Assembly (NCBI RefSeq): GCF_000828615.1
Contig: NZ_AP012273.1
Location: 3,065,663 to 3,129,662, forward strand
Reading direction: 5' to 3'
Source of the DNA: Thiolapillus brandeum
Lineage (GTDB): Bacteria > Pseudomonadota > Gammaproteobacteria > Chromatiales > Chromatiaceae
Length of the DNA: 64,000 nucleotides
How positions within the stretch are numbered: position 1 is the first letter of the stretch; each line of letters begins with the position of its first letter. This document shows positions 1 through 9,700 of this stretch, in pieces. The position numbers and the translations under genes are program-made. Below the pieces are notes generated by a model. It ran no database searches and was not told where the DNA came from. It saw only the letters and a program-made list of their open reading frames with translations.

Positions 1-270
1 GGAATTGGGCAGGAGAATGGCCTGGTCATAGCGCCCGCGCAGGGAACGCCCCAGGCGCCAGCGCCGTTTGAGATCCAGCCTGCCATGGCCCAGGGGCATT
101 TCCAGGCCATCGCGAACTTCGGGCATGCGTTCGAGCAGGGGCAGGCTCCAGCCCGGGGCCAGCACATCGATAGCGGCGCCGGGATGACGTTCCTTCAGAA
201 CCTTGAACAGGCTCTGGGCCATGACCATGTCGCCCACCCAGGAGGGGCCGACAATCAGGATGGCCTTCAA
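1..270 (-). CDS. waaF: ADP-heptose:LPS heptosyltransferase II (partial, N-terminal 90 residues)
   Basis: Only the first 90 codons are inside the window; the gene runs off the left edge. The N-terminus reads as a glycosyltransferase family 9 Rossmann start, with GPSWVGDMVMAQ after the first beta strand, typical of WaaF, which adds the second heptose to the LPS inner core at the cytoplasmic membrane. The TTG start at 270 overlaps the TGA of the CHCC zinc-finger gene, which suggests translational coupling. The order glnE-ilvE-waaF is also known in Pseudomonas. WaaC is the alternative because the rest cannot be seen. Confidence 0.85.
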   Translation of the reverse strand, partial: MKAILIVGPSWVGDMVMAQSLFKVLKERHPGAAIDVLAPGWSLPLLERMPEVRDGLEMPLGHGRLDLKRRWRLGRSLRGRYDQAILLPNS

Positions 271-449
271 TCCTGCAGGATGTAATGGGTGCTGCAATAG
301 GGACACACGGCTTCGCCGGTCTTCTCCACAGGCAGATAGACCCGGGGATGCATATTCCACAGGCTGTCTTCCGGCAAGGGGCAGCTCAGGGGCAGTTGCG
401 CCCGGCTTACCTTGACCACCCGTTGCTGTTGTTTTGCTGCTTCTGCCAT
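267..449 (-). CDS. CHCC-type zinc-finger small protein
   Basis: A 60-residue protein ending in EAVCPYCSTHYILQD. The C-terminal CPYCSTHY plus an upstream His fit the small CHCC zinc-finger family (zf-CHCC) found in proteobacteria and mitochondrial complex I subunits. Its role in bacteria is not settled. ATG at 449 is chosen. An in-frame TTG at 455 overlaps the ilvE stop and would add two residues. It sits tightly between ilvE and waaF, so it is probably co-transcribed with both. Confidence 0.85.
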   Translation of the reverse strand: MAEAAKQQQRVVKVSRAQLPLSCPLPEDSLWNMHPRVYLPVEKTGEAVCPYCSTHYILQD

Positions 450-451
450 GT

Positions 452-1384
452 TCAATCTCCGCTTACATAAGTCAGCCAGCCGTGATGCACCGGCGATCGG
501 CCATGCACCACGTCGAAATATTTTTTCTGCAGGTGCTCGGTGACAGGGCCTCGGCTGCCACTGCCGATGCTGCGGTTGTCCACCTCCCGGATGGGGGTGA
601 CTTCTGCGGCAGAGCCTGTGAAGAAAGCTTCATCGGCGATATATACTTCATCCCGGGTGATGCGCTTCTCCACAACCTTGATATCCGCTTCTGCGGCCAG
701 CTGAATAATGGTGCGGCGGGTAATGCCGTCCAGGGCGGAGGTCAAATCCGGGGTATAGAGCACCCCATCACGGACAATGAAGATATTCTCTCCGGAACCT
801 TCCATGACGAAACCCTGGGCATCCAGGAGCAGGGCCTCATCGTAGCCGTTGTCCAGGGCTTCCTGCAGGGCCAGCATGGAATTGATGTAGTTGCCATTGG
901 CCTTGGCCCGGCACATGGTGATGTTCACATGATGACGGGTGAATGAGGAGACGCGGATGCGGATACCTTTTTCCATGGCCTCCTCTCCCAGGTAGGCGCC
1001 CCACTCCCAGGCGGCCACCATGCCATGCACCCGCAGGTTGTCGGCGCGCAATCCCATACCCTCTGAACCATAGAAGCACATGGGACGCAGATAGGCAGAA
1101 TCCAGATTGTTGTCGCGCACGGCAGCGACCTGGGCCTGGTTGATGGTGTCTTTGTCGAAAGGAATCTTCATGCCCAGAATATGGGCGGACTGAAACAGGC
1201 GGTCCGTATGATCCTGCAGACGGAAAATGGCCGGCCCCTTGTCGGTATGATAGGCACGCACACCTTCGAACACGCCCATGCCATAGTGCAGGGTATGGGT
1301 AAGCACATGCACTCTGGCATCACGCCAGGGAACCATCTCACCATCCATCCAGATCAGGCCATCACGATCTGCCATTGTCTGCAT
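452..1384 (-). CDS. ilvE: Branched-chain amino acid aminotransferase
   Basis: A 310-residue fold-type IV PLP aminotransferase that interconverts Leu, Ile and Val with their 2-oxoacids. The start MADRDGLIWMDGEMVPW and the block HTLHYGMGVFEGVRAY are characteristic of IlvE. The PLP lysine is most likely K161 in RAKANGNYINS. The C-terminal EVTPIREVDNR block is also typical. The ATG at 1384 gives MQT before a second Met at residue 4 (1375), which is an equally likely start. It lies 41 bases after glnE in the same run of genes. Confidence 0.97.
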   Translation of the reverse strand: MQTMADRDGLIWMDGEMVPWRDARVHVLTHTLHYGMGVFEGVRAYHTDKGPAIFRLQDHTDRLFQSAHILGMKIPFDKDTINQAQVAAVRDNNLDSAYLRPMCFYGSEGMGLRADNLRVHGMVAAWEWGAYLGEEAMEKGIRIRVSSFTRHHVNITMCRAKANGNYINSMLALQEALDNGYDEALLLDAQGFVMEGSGENIFIVRDGVLYTPDLTSALDGITRRTIIQLAAEADIKVVEKRITRDEVYIADEAFFTGSAAEVTPIREVDNRSIGSGSRGPVTEHLQKKYFDVVHGRSPVHHGWLTYVSGD

Positions 1385-1425
1385 TGCTTCAATCTCCAGT
1401 CATTGTTTGCCCGGCACCCGTTGAT

Positions 1426-4230
1426 TCAGGCCCCGAAGAACTGCTCCCAGGCTGCCATCACCTGCTGACGCTCGGCATCCATGCGGCCATCCTCTATCTG
1501 GCCCGGCTGTTCCTGCAGCGCCAGGTGATGGTAGGTATCACGAAACCGCTGATAAGCCAGTACCAGGGCTTCTCCCACAGAAGGATCCATGACCCCGGTT
1601 TCCACCAGCGTCTCGAGCAAACGGGTATTGTCCGTCCAGGCCGTCAGCGCCGGGTATTTTCCAGCCCACTTCAGAACCGCATATTGAACCATAAACTCGA
1701 TATCAGTGATACCACCTTTACCCTGCTTGAGATCAAACACGCCTTCCCTGCTGCGGTCCAGGCTGGTGCGCATTTTCTCACGCATGGCGGCAACCTCCTG
1801 GCGCAGTTTTTCCGCATCCCGGGGAAGGCGCAGCACCCGCTCCCGTACTGTTTCGATCTGTGCCCCAAGACGGGCTTCGCCTGCCACCGGCCGCGCCCGC
1901 ACCAGGGCCTGATGTTCCCAGGTCCAGGCGGTGTTCAGCTGGTATTTCTCAAAACCACTCAAAGACGCCACCAGCAGGCCGGAATTGCCATTGGGGCGCA
2001 GGCGCATATCCACCTCATAGAGCACTCCGGACGGCGTTCGGGTGTTGATCAGGTGCACCATGCGCTGACCCAGGCGGGCATAAAAAACATCGTTGGGCAC
2101 GGATTTCCTGCCATCAGTGACGGCATTGCCGGGATAGTCCCCATGCAGGAACACCAGATCCAGGTCAGAGCCGTAGCCCAGCTCCACCCCCCCCAGCTTG
2201 CCGTAACCCAGCACGCTGAAGCCCCGCCCGGAAACCCCACCAGGCCGGCCATGACGCTGCACCAGGTAATTCCAGGCCAGCTCCAGTACCTGTTCCAACA
2301 CCACCTCGGCGATTTCCGTGAGATAGTCGCTGACCACCATGAGTTCAATAGCCCCGGTGATGTCTGCCGCCGCGGTGCGCAGGCGGTTGCCCGCGGCGAA
2401 CTGGCGCAGACGCTCCATTTGCTGCTCCAGATCGTCGGGATCAATACGCCCCAGCAGGGTTTGCAGTTCCTGCTTCAGTTCTTCACGCCGCAGGGGCGCA
2501 TACAGGCGCCGGGGATCCAGCAGCTCATCCAGCAGCACCGGGTAGCGCACCAGCTGGCTGACCACCCAGCGGCTTTCACTGCCCAGGCGCACCAGTTGCT
2601 CCAGCACCTGTGGGTTCTCCAGCAGCAGATCCATGTAGGCAGTACGCTGGACGATGGCCTGCAGGAGTTCCAGCAGGCGCACCAGAGTCAGATCCGGGTT
2701 GGTCACCCGACTGATATGCTCCATGAGCATGGGCATGAGCCGGTCCAGCTTGTGCCGCGCCGCTTCCGACAACACCCGGCAGGCATGACTGCTACGAAAA
2801 TCCTGCAACTGCTCCAGCACTTTTTCGGCCTGTTCGTAACCGATGCCTTCCAGTAGCCTGGCAGCCTCGGCTTCATCTTCCGCCAGCCAGGCCTTTTCCA
2901 GGGGGTGGCACTGTGTTTCCGTATCCGCAAAAACCTGGCGGAAATACTCCTCCACGCGCCTGCGGTGTTCTTCCAGTACAGAATGGAAACCCTCCCAGTC
3001 GTCAAAATACATGCTCTGCGCCAGGCGCTGCCGGCCTGCATCGTCCTCCGGCAGCAGATGGGTCTGCTCATCCCTCCACGCCTGCAGACGGTTCTCCGCC
3101 AGGCGCAGGAAAGTATAGGCCCGGGTGAGCTCCCGGACTTCCCTCTCACCCATGAGTCCTTTCTTCTGCAGCAATCCCAGCACCTTCAGAATGGGGCGCA
3201 GCTGCAAATCCCGGTCCCGGCCGCCATGCACCAGCTGGAAAGCCTGGCCAATGAATTCGATTTCCCGGATGCCCCCCTGGCCCAGCTTGATATTGGCGTC
3301 CATGCCACGCTTGTGCATTTCCGCCTGGATGCGGCGCTTCATATCACGGATGGCATCGATGGCGCCAAAGTCGATATAGCGCCGATAGACAAAAGGCCGC
3401 AGGATACCCAGCAGCTGATCCTGATAGACACTTTCACCCGTGATGGGCCTGGCCTTGATCATGGCGTAGCGCTCCCACTCCCGGGCCTGGGATGAGTAAT
3501 AGGTTTCCATGGCCCCAAAACTCAGGGCCAGGGGACCCGCTTCACCAAACGGACGCAGGCGCATGTCCACGCGGAACACAAAACCATCCTCGGTCTGTGC
3601 ACCCAGAGCCTTGATCAGGCTCCTGCCAAGGCGGGAGAAAAACTGTTCATTGCTCAGGGGACGGCGGCCATCGGTCTGGCCATGGGCGGGGAAGGTGAAA
3701 ATGAGATCGATATCCGAAGACAGATTCAATTCCCGGGCGCCCAGCTTGCCCATACCCAACACCACCAGGCGCTGGGGTTCGCCCTCGGCATTGCGCGGCG
3801 TGCCATAGCGGCTGTTGGCCCAGATTGTGAGGTAATCAAGGGCCTGGCGGATGCACTGATCCGCCAGTTCGGAAAGATCCTCCAGGGTTTCTTCCAGAGG
3901 CGCCTTGCGGCTGATGTCCCGCCAGATGATGCGCAGCATCTGGCGCTGGCGAAACTGGCGCAGACGCTGCAGCAGAGCAGCCTCTTCGGTCACTCCCTCG
4001 AGGATATCCCGGAGCTGCCCGGCCAGTTCTTCCGGCGCCAGGGCGCGCTCCAGCAAACCGCTGTCTGCCAGCTCCAAAAGCCAGTCCGGTTGCCTCAGAC
4101 ACAGCTGCGCGACGAAATCGCTGGCCTGCCAGACCTGCTTCAGCTCCCGGTGCATAGCCTCGTCAGGCAGCGCCTGTGCCTGGGGAAGCTCAAACCAGCG
4201 GGACAACAGCGCCTGCAAACGGTCCGTCAT
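1426..4230 (-). CDS. glnE: Bifunctional glutamine synthetase adenylyltransferase/deadenylase
   Basis: 934 residues, close to the roughly 945 of the E. coli enzyme. Two nucleotidyltransferase modules are visible. The N-terminal one has GMGKLGARELNLSSDIDL (residues about 165-182, the deadenylylating half). The C-terminal one has GYGKLGGVELGYGSDLDL (about 670-690, the adenylylating half). Both keep the DxD metal-binding pair. The enzyme tunes glutamine synthetase activity to nitrogen status through PII signalling in the cytoplasm. It lies 5 bases after the DUF302 gene and upstream of ilvE. Confidence 0.97.
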   Translation of the reverse strand: MTDRLQALLSRWFELPQAQALPDEAMHRELKQVWQASDFVAQLCLRQPDWLLELADSGLLERALAPEELAGQLRDILEGVTEEAALLQRLRQFRQRQMLRIIWRDISRKAPLEETLEDLSELADQCIRQALDYLTIWANSRYGTPRNAEGEPQRLVVLGMGKLGARELNLSSDIDLIFTFPAHGQTDGRRPLSNEQFFSRLGRSLIKALGAQTEDGFVFRVDMRLRPFGEAGPLALSFGAMETYYSSQAREWERYAMIKARPITGESVYQDQLLGILRPFVYRRYIDFGAIDAIRDMKRRIQAEMHKRGMDANIKLGQGGIREIEFIGQAFQLVHGGRDRDLQLRPILKVLGLLQKKGLMGEREVRELTRAYTFLRLAENRLQAWRDEQTHLLPEDDAGRQRLAQSMYFDDWEGFHSVLEEHRRRVEEYFRQVFADTETQCHPLEKAWLAEDEAEAARLLEGIGYEQAEKVLEQLQDFRSSHACRVLSEAARHKLDRLMPMLMEHISRVTNPDLTLVRLLELLQAIVQRTAYMDLLLENPQVLEQLVRLGSESRWVVSQLVRYPVLLDELLDPRRLYAPLRREELKQELQTLLGRIDPDDLEQQMERLRQFAAGNRLRTAAADITGAIELMVVSDYLTEIAEVVLEQVLELAWNYLVQRHGRPGGVSGRGFSVLGYGKLGGVELGYGSDLDLVFLHGDYPGNAVTDGRKSVPNDVFYARLGQRMVHLINTRTPSGVLYEVDMRLRPNGNSGLLVASLSGFEKYQLNTAWTWEHQALVRARPVAGEARLGAQIETVRERVLRLPRDAEKLRQEVAAMREKMRTSLDRSREGVFDLKQGKGGITDIEFMVQYAVLKWAGKYPALTAWTDNTRLLETLVETGVMDPSVGEALVLAYQRFRDTYHHLALQEQPGQIEDGRMDAERQQVMAAWEQFFGA

Positions 4231-4235
4231 GGCGA

Positions 4236-4688
4236 TCAGTCAGAACCAGCGCCCCTGGTGGCAAGCTTGCGCAAGGCCCCGGTCATCTTCTCCACCAGCT
4301 TGCCCTTGTCAGCAATGCCGTGCCGGGCGGTGATCCATGCAGGATCATTCCAGCCGATATTGACCTTGCCCGCGGGATCTTCCCAGACCAGGAATTTCAT
4401 GGGCAGATCGATGGCCACGCTGGGTTGGCTCTGCATGAGCAGAGAGCCGGCCTTGGGCTTGCCGAAGATGAGCAGCTCCACAGGCTTGAGGTCGATACCC
4501 ACCCCCTGGGCCGCCTTGCCATGATTAACCCGGGCAATGACCTTGAAGCCCGCGCCGGTAACGATCTTCTCCAGACGATCCACAGTAGTAGCCACATCAT
4601 GGCTGCTGGCAATCACATTCATGCCATCAGCAGCCAGCAACGGCAGGGCCAGCAACGACAATGCCAGGGCAAATACAATCTTCTTCAT
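4236..4688 (-). CDS. DUF302 family secreted protein
   Basis: 150 residues starting with a clear Sec signal peptide (MKKIVFALALSLLALPLLAA). The mature part shows the DUF302 pattern: an SSHDVATTVDRLEKIV helix, GFKVIARVNH, then VELLIFGKPKAGS and IDLPMKFLVWED. Such proteins are small periplasmic domains of unknown function that are common in sulfur-oxidising bacteria. It sits 16 bases after the thioredoxin-like gene and 5 before glnE, so it is probably in the same transcript. No catalytic role is claimed. Confidence 0.9.
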   Translation of the reverse strand: MKKIVFALALSLLALPLLAADGMNVIASSHDVATTVDRLEKIVTGAGFKVIARVNHGKAAQGVGIDLKPVELLIFGKPKAGSLLMQSQPSVAIDLPMKFLVWEDPAGKVNIGWNDPAWITARHGIADKGKLVEKMTGALRKLATRGAGSD

Positions 4689-4704
4689 AGGTTCTTTCCT
4701 CCTG

Positions 4705-6231
4705 TCAGGATGCTTTCATGATGGATTCACAACGTCCCATCACCTCTTTGCCAAAGGGCAGGCAGGTATTGATGAATGCCCGCTTGATCTCGATGAGTTC
4801 CGAAGGACTGGATACCTGCCCCCAGGCATTGAGCGCCTTGAACACACGCTCAAGGGCCCTCCTGCTACGACCGTGAAAAGGGGTCTTCTGTTTCCCCAGT
4901 TCAGCAAACAATGCCTTGCTTACGGCAATGATACGCTGATCGTCCCCCGGCGTAGTCTCGGTCAACTGGCGTATGTAATAGGAACCCCATTGGATACGCG
5001 TGGCCGCTCCCGTGGATTTCTCCCAGGCCCGGGCGTACCAGGTCAGGGCTTCGCTTTCATCCCCCGATTCCTCCGCAAGATCCGCCAGCACCAGCATCCA
5101 GTACTGGTTGTTGCTGCCCGCCTGCATTTCCTCGTTGATGAGCTTTTCCGCCTGGTTCAACTGCCCGGAATCCTTGAGAACCTCATAAGCGGCATGGGCT
5201 ACGGCGATCCTCTCGTGACCCATAGTGGCCTGGCTGCGCGCTTTTTGCACAGCACTGCGAATCTCGTTTTTCATGGTTTCCGGGATGGGCTGCCCCGCCA
5301 TCTTCAGCCACTTCAGGCGGCCGTCATATACCAGCAGGGTTCGCGCAGCATCCAGATCCCGGTCATCCTGTAACCGGGACAGGGACTTATCCCAGGAATG
5401 CATGAGTCCCTGGCGCGCGGCGCTGCCTGGCCCGGTAATCCTCGGCACCAGGGTATCCAGCCCATAGATAATAAAAGAAAAGTTGTCCTGTATGGCATCC
5501 TTGCTGGTCAGGATCTTCTGCAGGCGCTCCACGGCATCCTTCTTTTCACTGGCAGAAGGCGGCTCCTGGCGAGTCGCCAAGGCAGAAAGATACTGGGCAT
5601 CGAGGCGCGCTTTCTCCCGGGGCATGGACTCGGGGACCAGTGCTGCAAGGGTTTTGAGCACCTGAGTAAGCTCCCGTTTCCCCAGGGCCTTGCCGCCATC
5701 CTGGCTCCAGGAATACCAGGCCAGCAAATGAAGCTCCTGAGGGCTTGGTGCTTTGCCCTGGTCGAGAACCTGGTTCAACAGCCGGGACACGGGTTTGACC
5801 CTGGCCAGAGCCAGATCCAGCACTTCCGGATAGCGTTCCATGCGCATCCCCCCCGGCAGACGGGTGATCTCCTCAGCTTCCGGCGTGAACAGAATCAGAG
5901 TGGGATATCCCAGCACCCCGAATTGCTCTCCGCGCTTCTGCGCCGCTTCGGTATCACCATCCAGATACACGGGGATGAACAGGCGGGTTTTGCGAATGAA
6001 AGCAGGATTCTTGAACAGGGTGGCCTTCAACTGATTGCAGGGAGGACACCAGACCGCACCCCAATAGAGAAACACCGGTTTGTTCTGGCGTCTGGCTTCA
6101 GCAAAGGCCTCATCGACACTGCCGGAAAACCATCGGATACCATCCTCACCGGTTTTCGGTGTAGCAGCGGAAGCAGCAGCTACCATCAACAGCAAGCCAC
6201 TCAACAGCAGCGCTCGACCCATTGGGTTCAT
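4705..6231 (-). CDS. Secreted thioredoxin-fold protein with helical C-terminal region
   Basis: 508 residues: signal peptide (about 1-23, ending ASA-ATP), then a thioredoxin domain with the redox motif WCPPC (C62, C65), YLDGD and the cis-Pro segment LGYPTLILF. The remaining 350 residues are helical and repeat-like (ADLAEESGDESEALTWYARAW resembles a TPR). The architecture suggests a periplasmic disulfide or thiol handling protein, related to the thioredoxin_7 group. The partner is unknown. It is the first gene of the leftward run towards waaF. Confidence 0.88.
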   Translation of the reverse strand: MNPMGRALLLSGLLLMVAAASAATPKTGEDGIRWFSGSVDEAFAEARRQNKPVFLYWGAVWCPPCNQLKATLFKNPAFIRKTRLFIPVYLDGDTEAAQKRGEQFGVLGYPTLILFTPEAEEITRLPGGMRMERYPEVLDLALARVKPVSRLLNQVLDQGKAPSPQELHLLAWYSWSQDGGKALGKRELTQVLKTLAALVPESMPREKARLDAQYLSALATRQEPPSASEKKDAVERLQKILTSKDAIQDNFSFIIYGLDTLVPRITGPGSAARQGLMHSWDKSLSRLQDDRDLDAARTLLVYDGRLKWLKMAGQPIPETMKNEIRSAVQKARSQATMGHERIAVAHAAYEVLKDSGQLNQAEKLINEEMQAGSNNQYWMLVLADLAEESGDESEALTWYARAWEKSTGAATRIQWGSYYIRQLTETTPGDDQRIIAVSKALFAELGKQKTPFHGRSRRALERVFKALNAWGQVSSPSELIEIKRAFINTCLPFGKEVMGRCESIMKAS

Positions 6232-6491
6232 GACAGACTCACATTACAGACAGAAGGAGCCCAATGGTACTCCGGTCTGATGGGGAAAAACATTGGCATA
6301 ACCCCCTATCCCGGGAACAAGAGGCAAGAAATCCCGGCTTTCAGCAGAACAGACATGGCCCATTCGGGTATTGAGCCTACCCAATATACGCCCACTTTCT
6401 CATCCTTGAAGTAGTATATGGCTTCTATACCATGTTAAATCGTCGCTGAATCCCGGGGTTCAGAAAGTGTACCCTGTGCAAAATCCTTATA

Positions 6492-6639
6492 TTTGGGGAA
6501 GCTCCGATTAAGTTTGGACGAAGCAGATAGTGAATCAAAAGGATAGATTCAAGGTGCAAATCGCACGTAATAGTGGACTATTGCGAAGATTGGCAACGCA
6601 GAAGCCGGGAGTTCACGACTTAATCAGAGCTTCCCCAAA
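6492..6639. mobile_element. 148-bp MITE-like insertion-sequence remnant
   Basis: The two ends are 22-bp inverted repeats with one mismatch: TTTGGGGAAGCTCCGATTAAGT at 6492-6513 and its complement at 6618-6639. The centre has no open frame. The ends and internal AGATTGGCAACGCAGAAG text resemble termini of IS5/IS4-like elements from memory, so it reads as an internally deleted or non-autonomous copy. It lies in the 487-base gap between the divergent thioredoxin-like gene and the sensor kinase. The other 260 bases of that gap (6232-6491) hold nothing I recognise. Confidence 0.7.
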
Positions 6640-6718
6640 AATGTAGCGATAAATAAAAAATGCCGCTAAAAGCTCATGTCGACAAACCGATCTTAACGCC
6701 AAAAGGACTAGAACCCGC

Positions 6719-9700
6719 GTGCCGCAGCAGCCTGAAAAACCGGGCATCACCCTCAAGGCCATTTCCAGGATAAGGAGATGGGCGCAGCTGCTCGTGGTCG
6801 GCATGTTTCTTATAGCCGGAGGCCTTGAGGCTACCCAGTACGAAGACGCACAACCGCGGCCGGTGCTGACCCTGGGTCTGTTCACCTATTTTTCCTCTGA
6901 GGAAATACGTGCCTGCTGCCAGCCGGTCATCGATTACCTGAATGCCAATATCGAAGCGCTCAACATACGCCTGAAACCCATCAACCTGCACGATGTGGAC
7001 GACGCTCTCGCCAGTAATGAACTGGACTTCATCATCACCAATCCCGGCCATTACATCCAGCTTCGCGAACGCTACAACATCAAGAACCCTGTAGCCACCA
7101 TCGTCCGCCAGAGCGAGGACAACAAGGTCATCCACCGCAGCGGGGGCGTCATATTCGCTCTCAAACAAAGAAAGGATGTCTCACAGCTGGAGGACATACG
7201 CGGCAAATGGATCGCAGCGGCCGGCACCAGGCATCTCAGCGGATATGAAGCCCAGGCTTATGAATTGCTGCAGGCCGGGATCCAGCTGCCCAGGGATGCC
7301 CATGTCATGGAAACCGGCAGTTTCAACACCGTTCTGGAAGCTGTTCACGCTGGAAACGTCGATGTAGGGTTTTTGCCCGCCAATGTATTCCACGGGTTCC
7401 AGGCCAAAGGACTGGCCGATGATCTGAAAATCATCAACATAAAAGAACACCCCGGCTTTCCCTACGAGGTATCCACCCGGTTGTATCCCCAGTGGCCTGT
7501 CGTGGCACTCCCCCATGTCAGTCAGGAACAGGTGAATGCCATCAGAAGCTTGTTGTTTACCCTGTCCGCAGATCATCCCGTCGCCATCAATGCCAGGATC
7601 GCCGGCTTCTCACCTGCTGCCGACTACCAGCCCGTGGAACAGATCCTTCGCGCACTGGAGCTGCCCCCTTATGACCAGGCCCCCACTATCACCTTTGGGG
7701 ATATCTGGAGACAGCATCAGATCACCAGCATCCTGTCCCTGATTGCGATTTCCATCATTTTGTTGCTGATGCATCTACTGGCAAAACGCAACCGCCAACT
7801 CCAGTCCCAGCGCCTGCTGGCAGAAGACTCCGCCAGTCATTTTGAACAGATACTCGATGCCACCCGTGCCGGCACATGGAAATGGAATGTCAAAACCGGA
7901 TACGCCATTTTCAATGAACGTTGGGCCGAGATCGTTGGCTACCGGCTGGCTGAACTGTCCCCCATCAGCGCCGAGACCCTGGTTCAGCTCTCCCACCCGG
8001 AAGACCTGAAGAAAGCCCAGAAACTTCTGCAGAAACATTTTCGCGGAGAAACCCCGGACTTCGAAGCCGATTTTCGCATGCGCCACAAGCAGGGACACTG
8101 GGTATGGGTGCATTCCCGGGGCAGGGTGACTCATTGGGAAGCCGATGGCTCTCCCATGTGGATGTTCGGAACCCACATGGACGAGACTGAGCGCGTGGTT
8201 GCCGCCCGGCAACTGCAGGCCAACCAGGCCAAGTACCAGCGCCTGGTGGACAACGTGGGAGAAAAATTCATCATCTACAGCCACCATGGTCTGGAAGGCG
8301 AGATTACCTATGTATCCGATGGTGTGACCAATGTATTCGGCTTGCAGCGTGAAGATATTGTCGGCACCCGCTGGATGGATCTGGCCAACTGGCTCCCCCA
8401 GGACGTGGAGAAGGCAAAGAGATATATCGCTTTGCGCATGAGCGGGAAAGCAGACTTTCTTCAGTTTGAAATGCGCTTCATCCATCCCGCCGGAGGGGAA
8501 CGCACCCTGCGGGTCTCCTCCCGCCCCGTGCGCGACTCCCAGGGAACCCTGGTGGCCATCGACGGCATCGCTGAAGATATTACGGAACAAAAGCGCTCTC
8601 AGGAGCGCGCCTACCAGGCCGCCACGGTATTTGCGCATTCCCAGGAATCCATCATCATCACCAATACCAATGCGAACATTCTGGACTGCAATCCGGCCAC
8701 GGGACGACTCACCGGTTACAGCCGTGAGGAACTCATTGGCCAGAACCCACGTATCTTCGCCTCCGGCACGCACACCGCCGGTTTCTACAAGCATCTGTGG
8801 GATACCCTGGGTTCCGGGCATATATGGCAGGGCACCTTCCGCAACCTGCGCAAGAACGGCACGCCCTATTGGATCGAAACATCCATCTCCCCCATCAAGG
8901 ATCAGAATGGGAAGATCATTCAGTATGTGGCCGTATCCAGGGATATCACACGCAAAAAAGCCCAACTGGAAGCCCTGCGCCAAGCCAAGCGCGAAGCCCA
9001 GGCGGCCAATACCGCCAAGTCCGAATTTGTGGCCAACATCAGCCATGAAATCCGCACCCCCATGAATGCCATACTCGGCTTCACCGACCTGTGTCTGGAA
9101 AGCAACCCCAGCTCCCTGCAACGCAAATATCTGGGCAATGTTCGGGATTCTGCCCGGAACATGCTCAGCCTGATCAACGAGCTTCTCGACTTTTCCAAGA
9201 TAGAAGCAGGAAAACTGAGTATGGAATCCATCCCGTTCGATCTGGGCAAGGAGATGTCTTCCCTCTTGGCCATGACCCGGCAATTGATCAATACCAACCA
9301 GGTGAAACTGCAGCTGGACTACCAGGTAGACTTCGAGGGTTGGCTGAAAGGCGACCCCCTGCGCCTGAAACAGGTTCTGACCAACCTTGCCAGCAATGCG
9401 GTGAAATTCACCAACAAGGGGCAAATCACGATTTCCGTGCGGGAAATATCCCGGAACAAGGACAATATAGAACTGGAGTTCATGGTCTGTGATACGGGCA
9501 TAGGCATGAATGTGGACAAGTTGGACAGTATTTTCCGACCTTTCTCACAGGCTGACAGCAGCACCACACGGAATTTTGGCGGTACCGGCCTGGGCTTGAC
9601 CATCTCTTCCGAACTGATCAACAAGATGGGGGGCAGGATACAGGTGGAAAGCGAACCCGGCATCGGTAGCAGCTTCTACTTCCGCCTCTGCTTTCCCCTG

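Noticed and set aside
1375..2856. Long plus-strand frame over glnE
   Set aside because: Lies opposite a clear glnE; composition is His/Gln-rich with no domain, a typical antisense shadow in GC-rich DNA.
7775..9424. 549-codon minus-strand frame over the sensor kinase
   Set aside because: Antisense to a well-supported kinase, with no recognisable motif.
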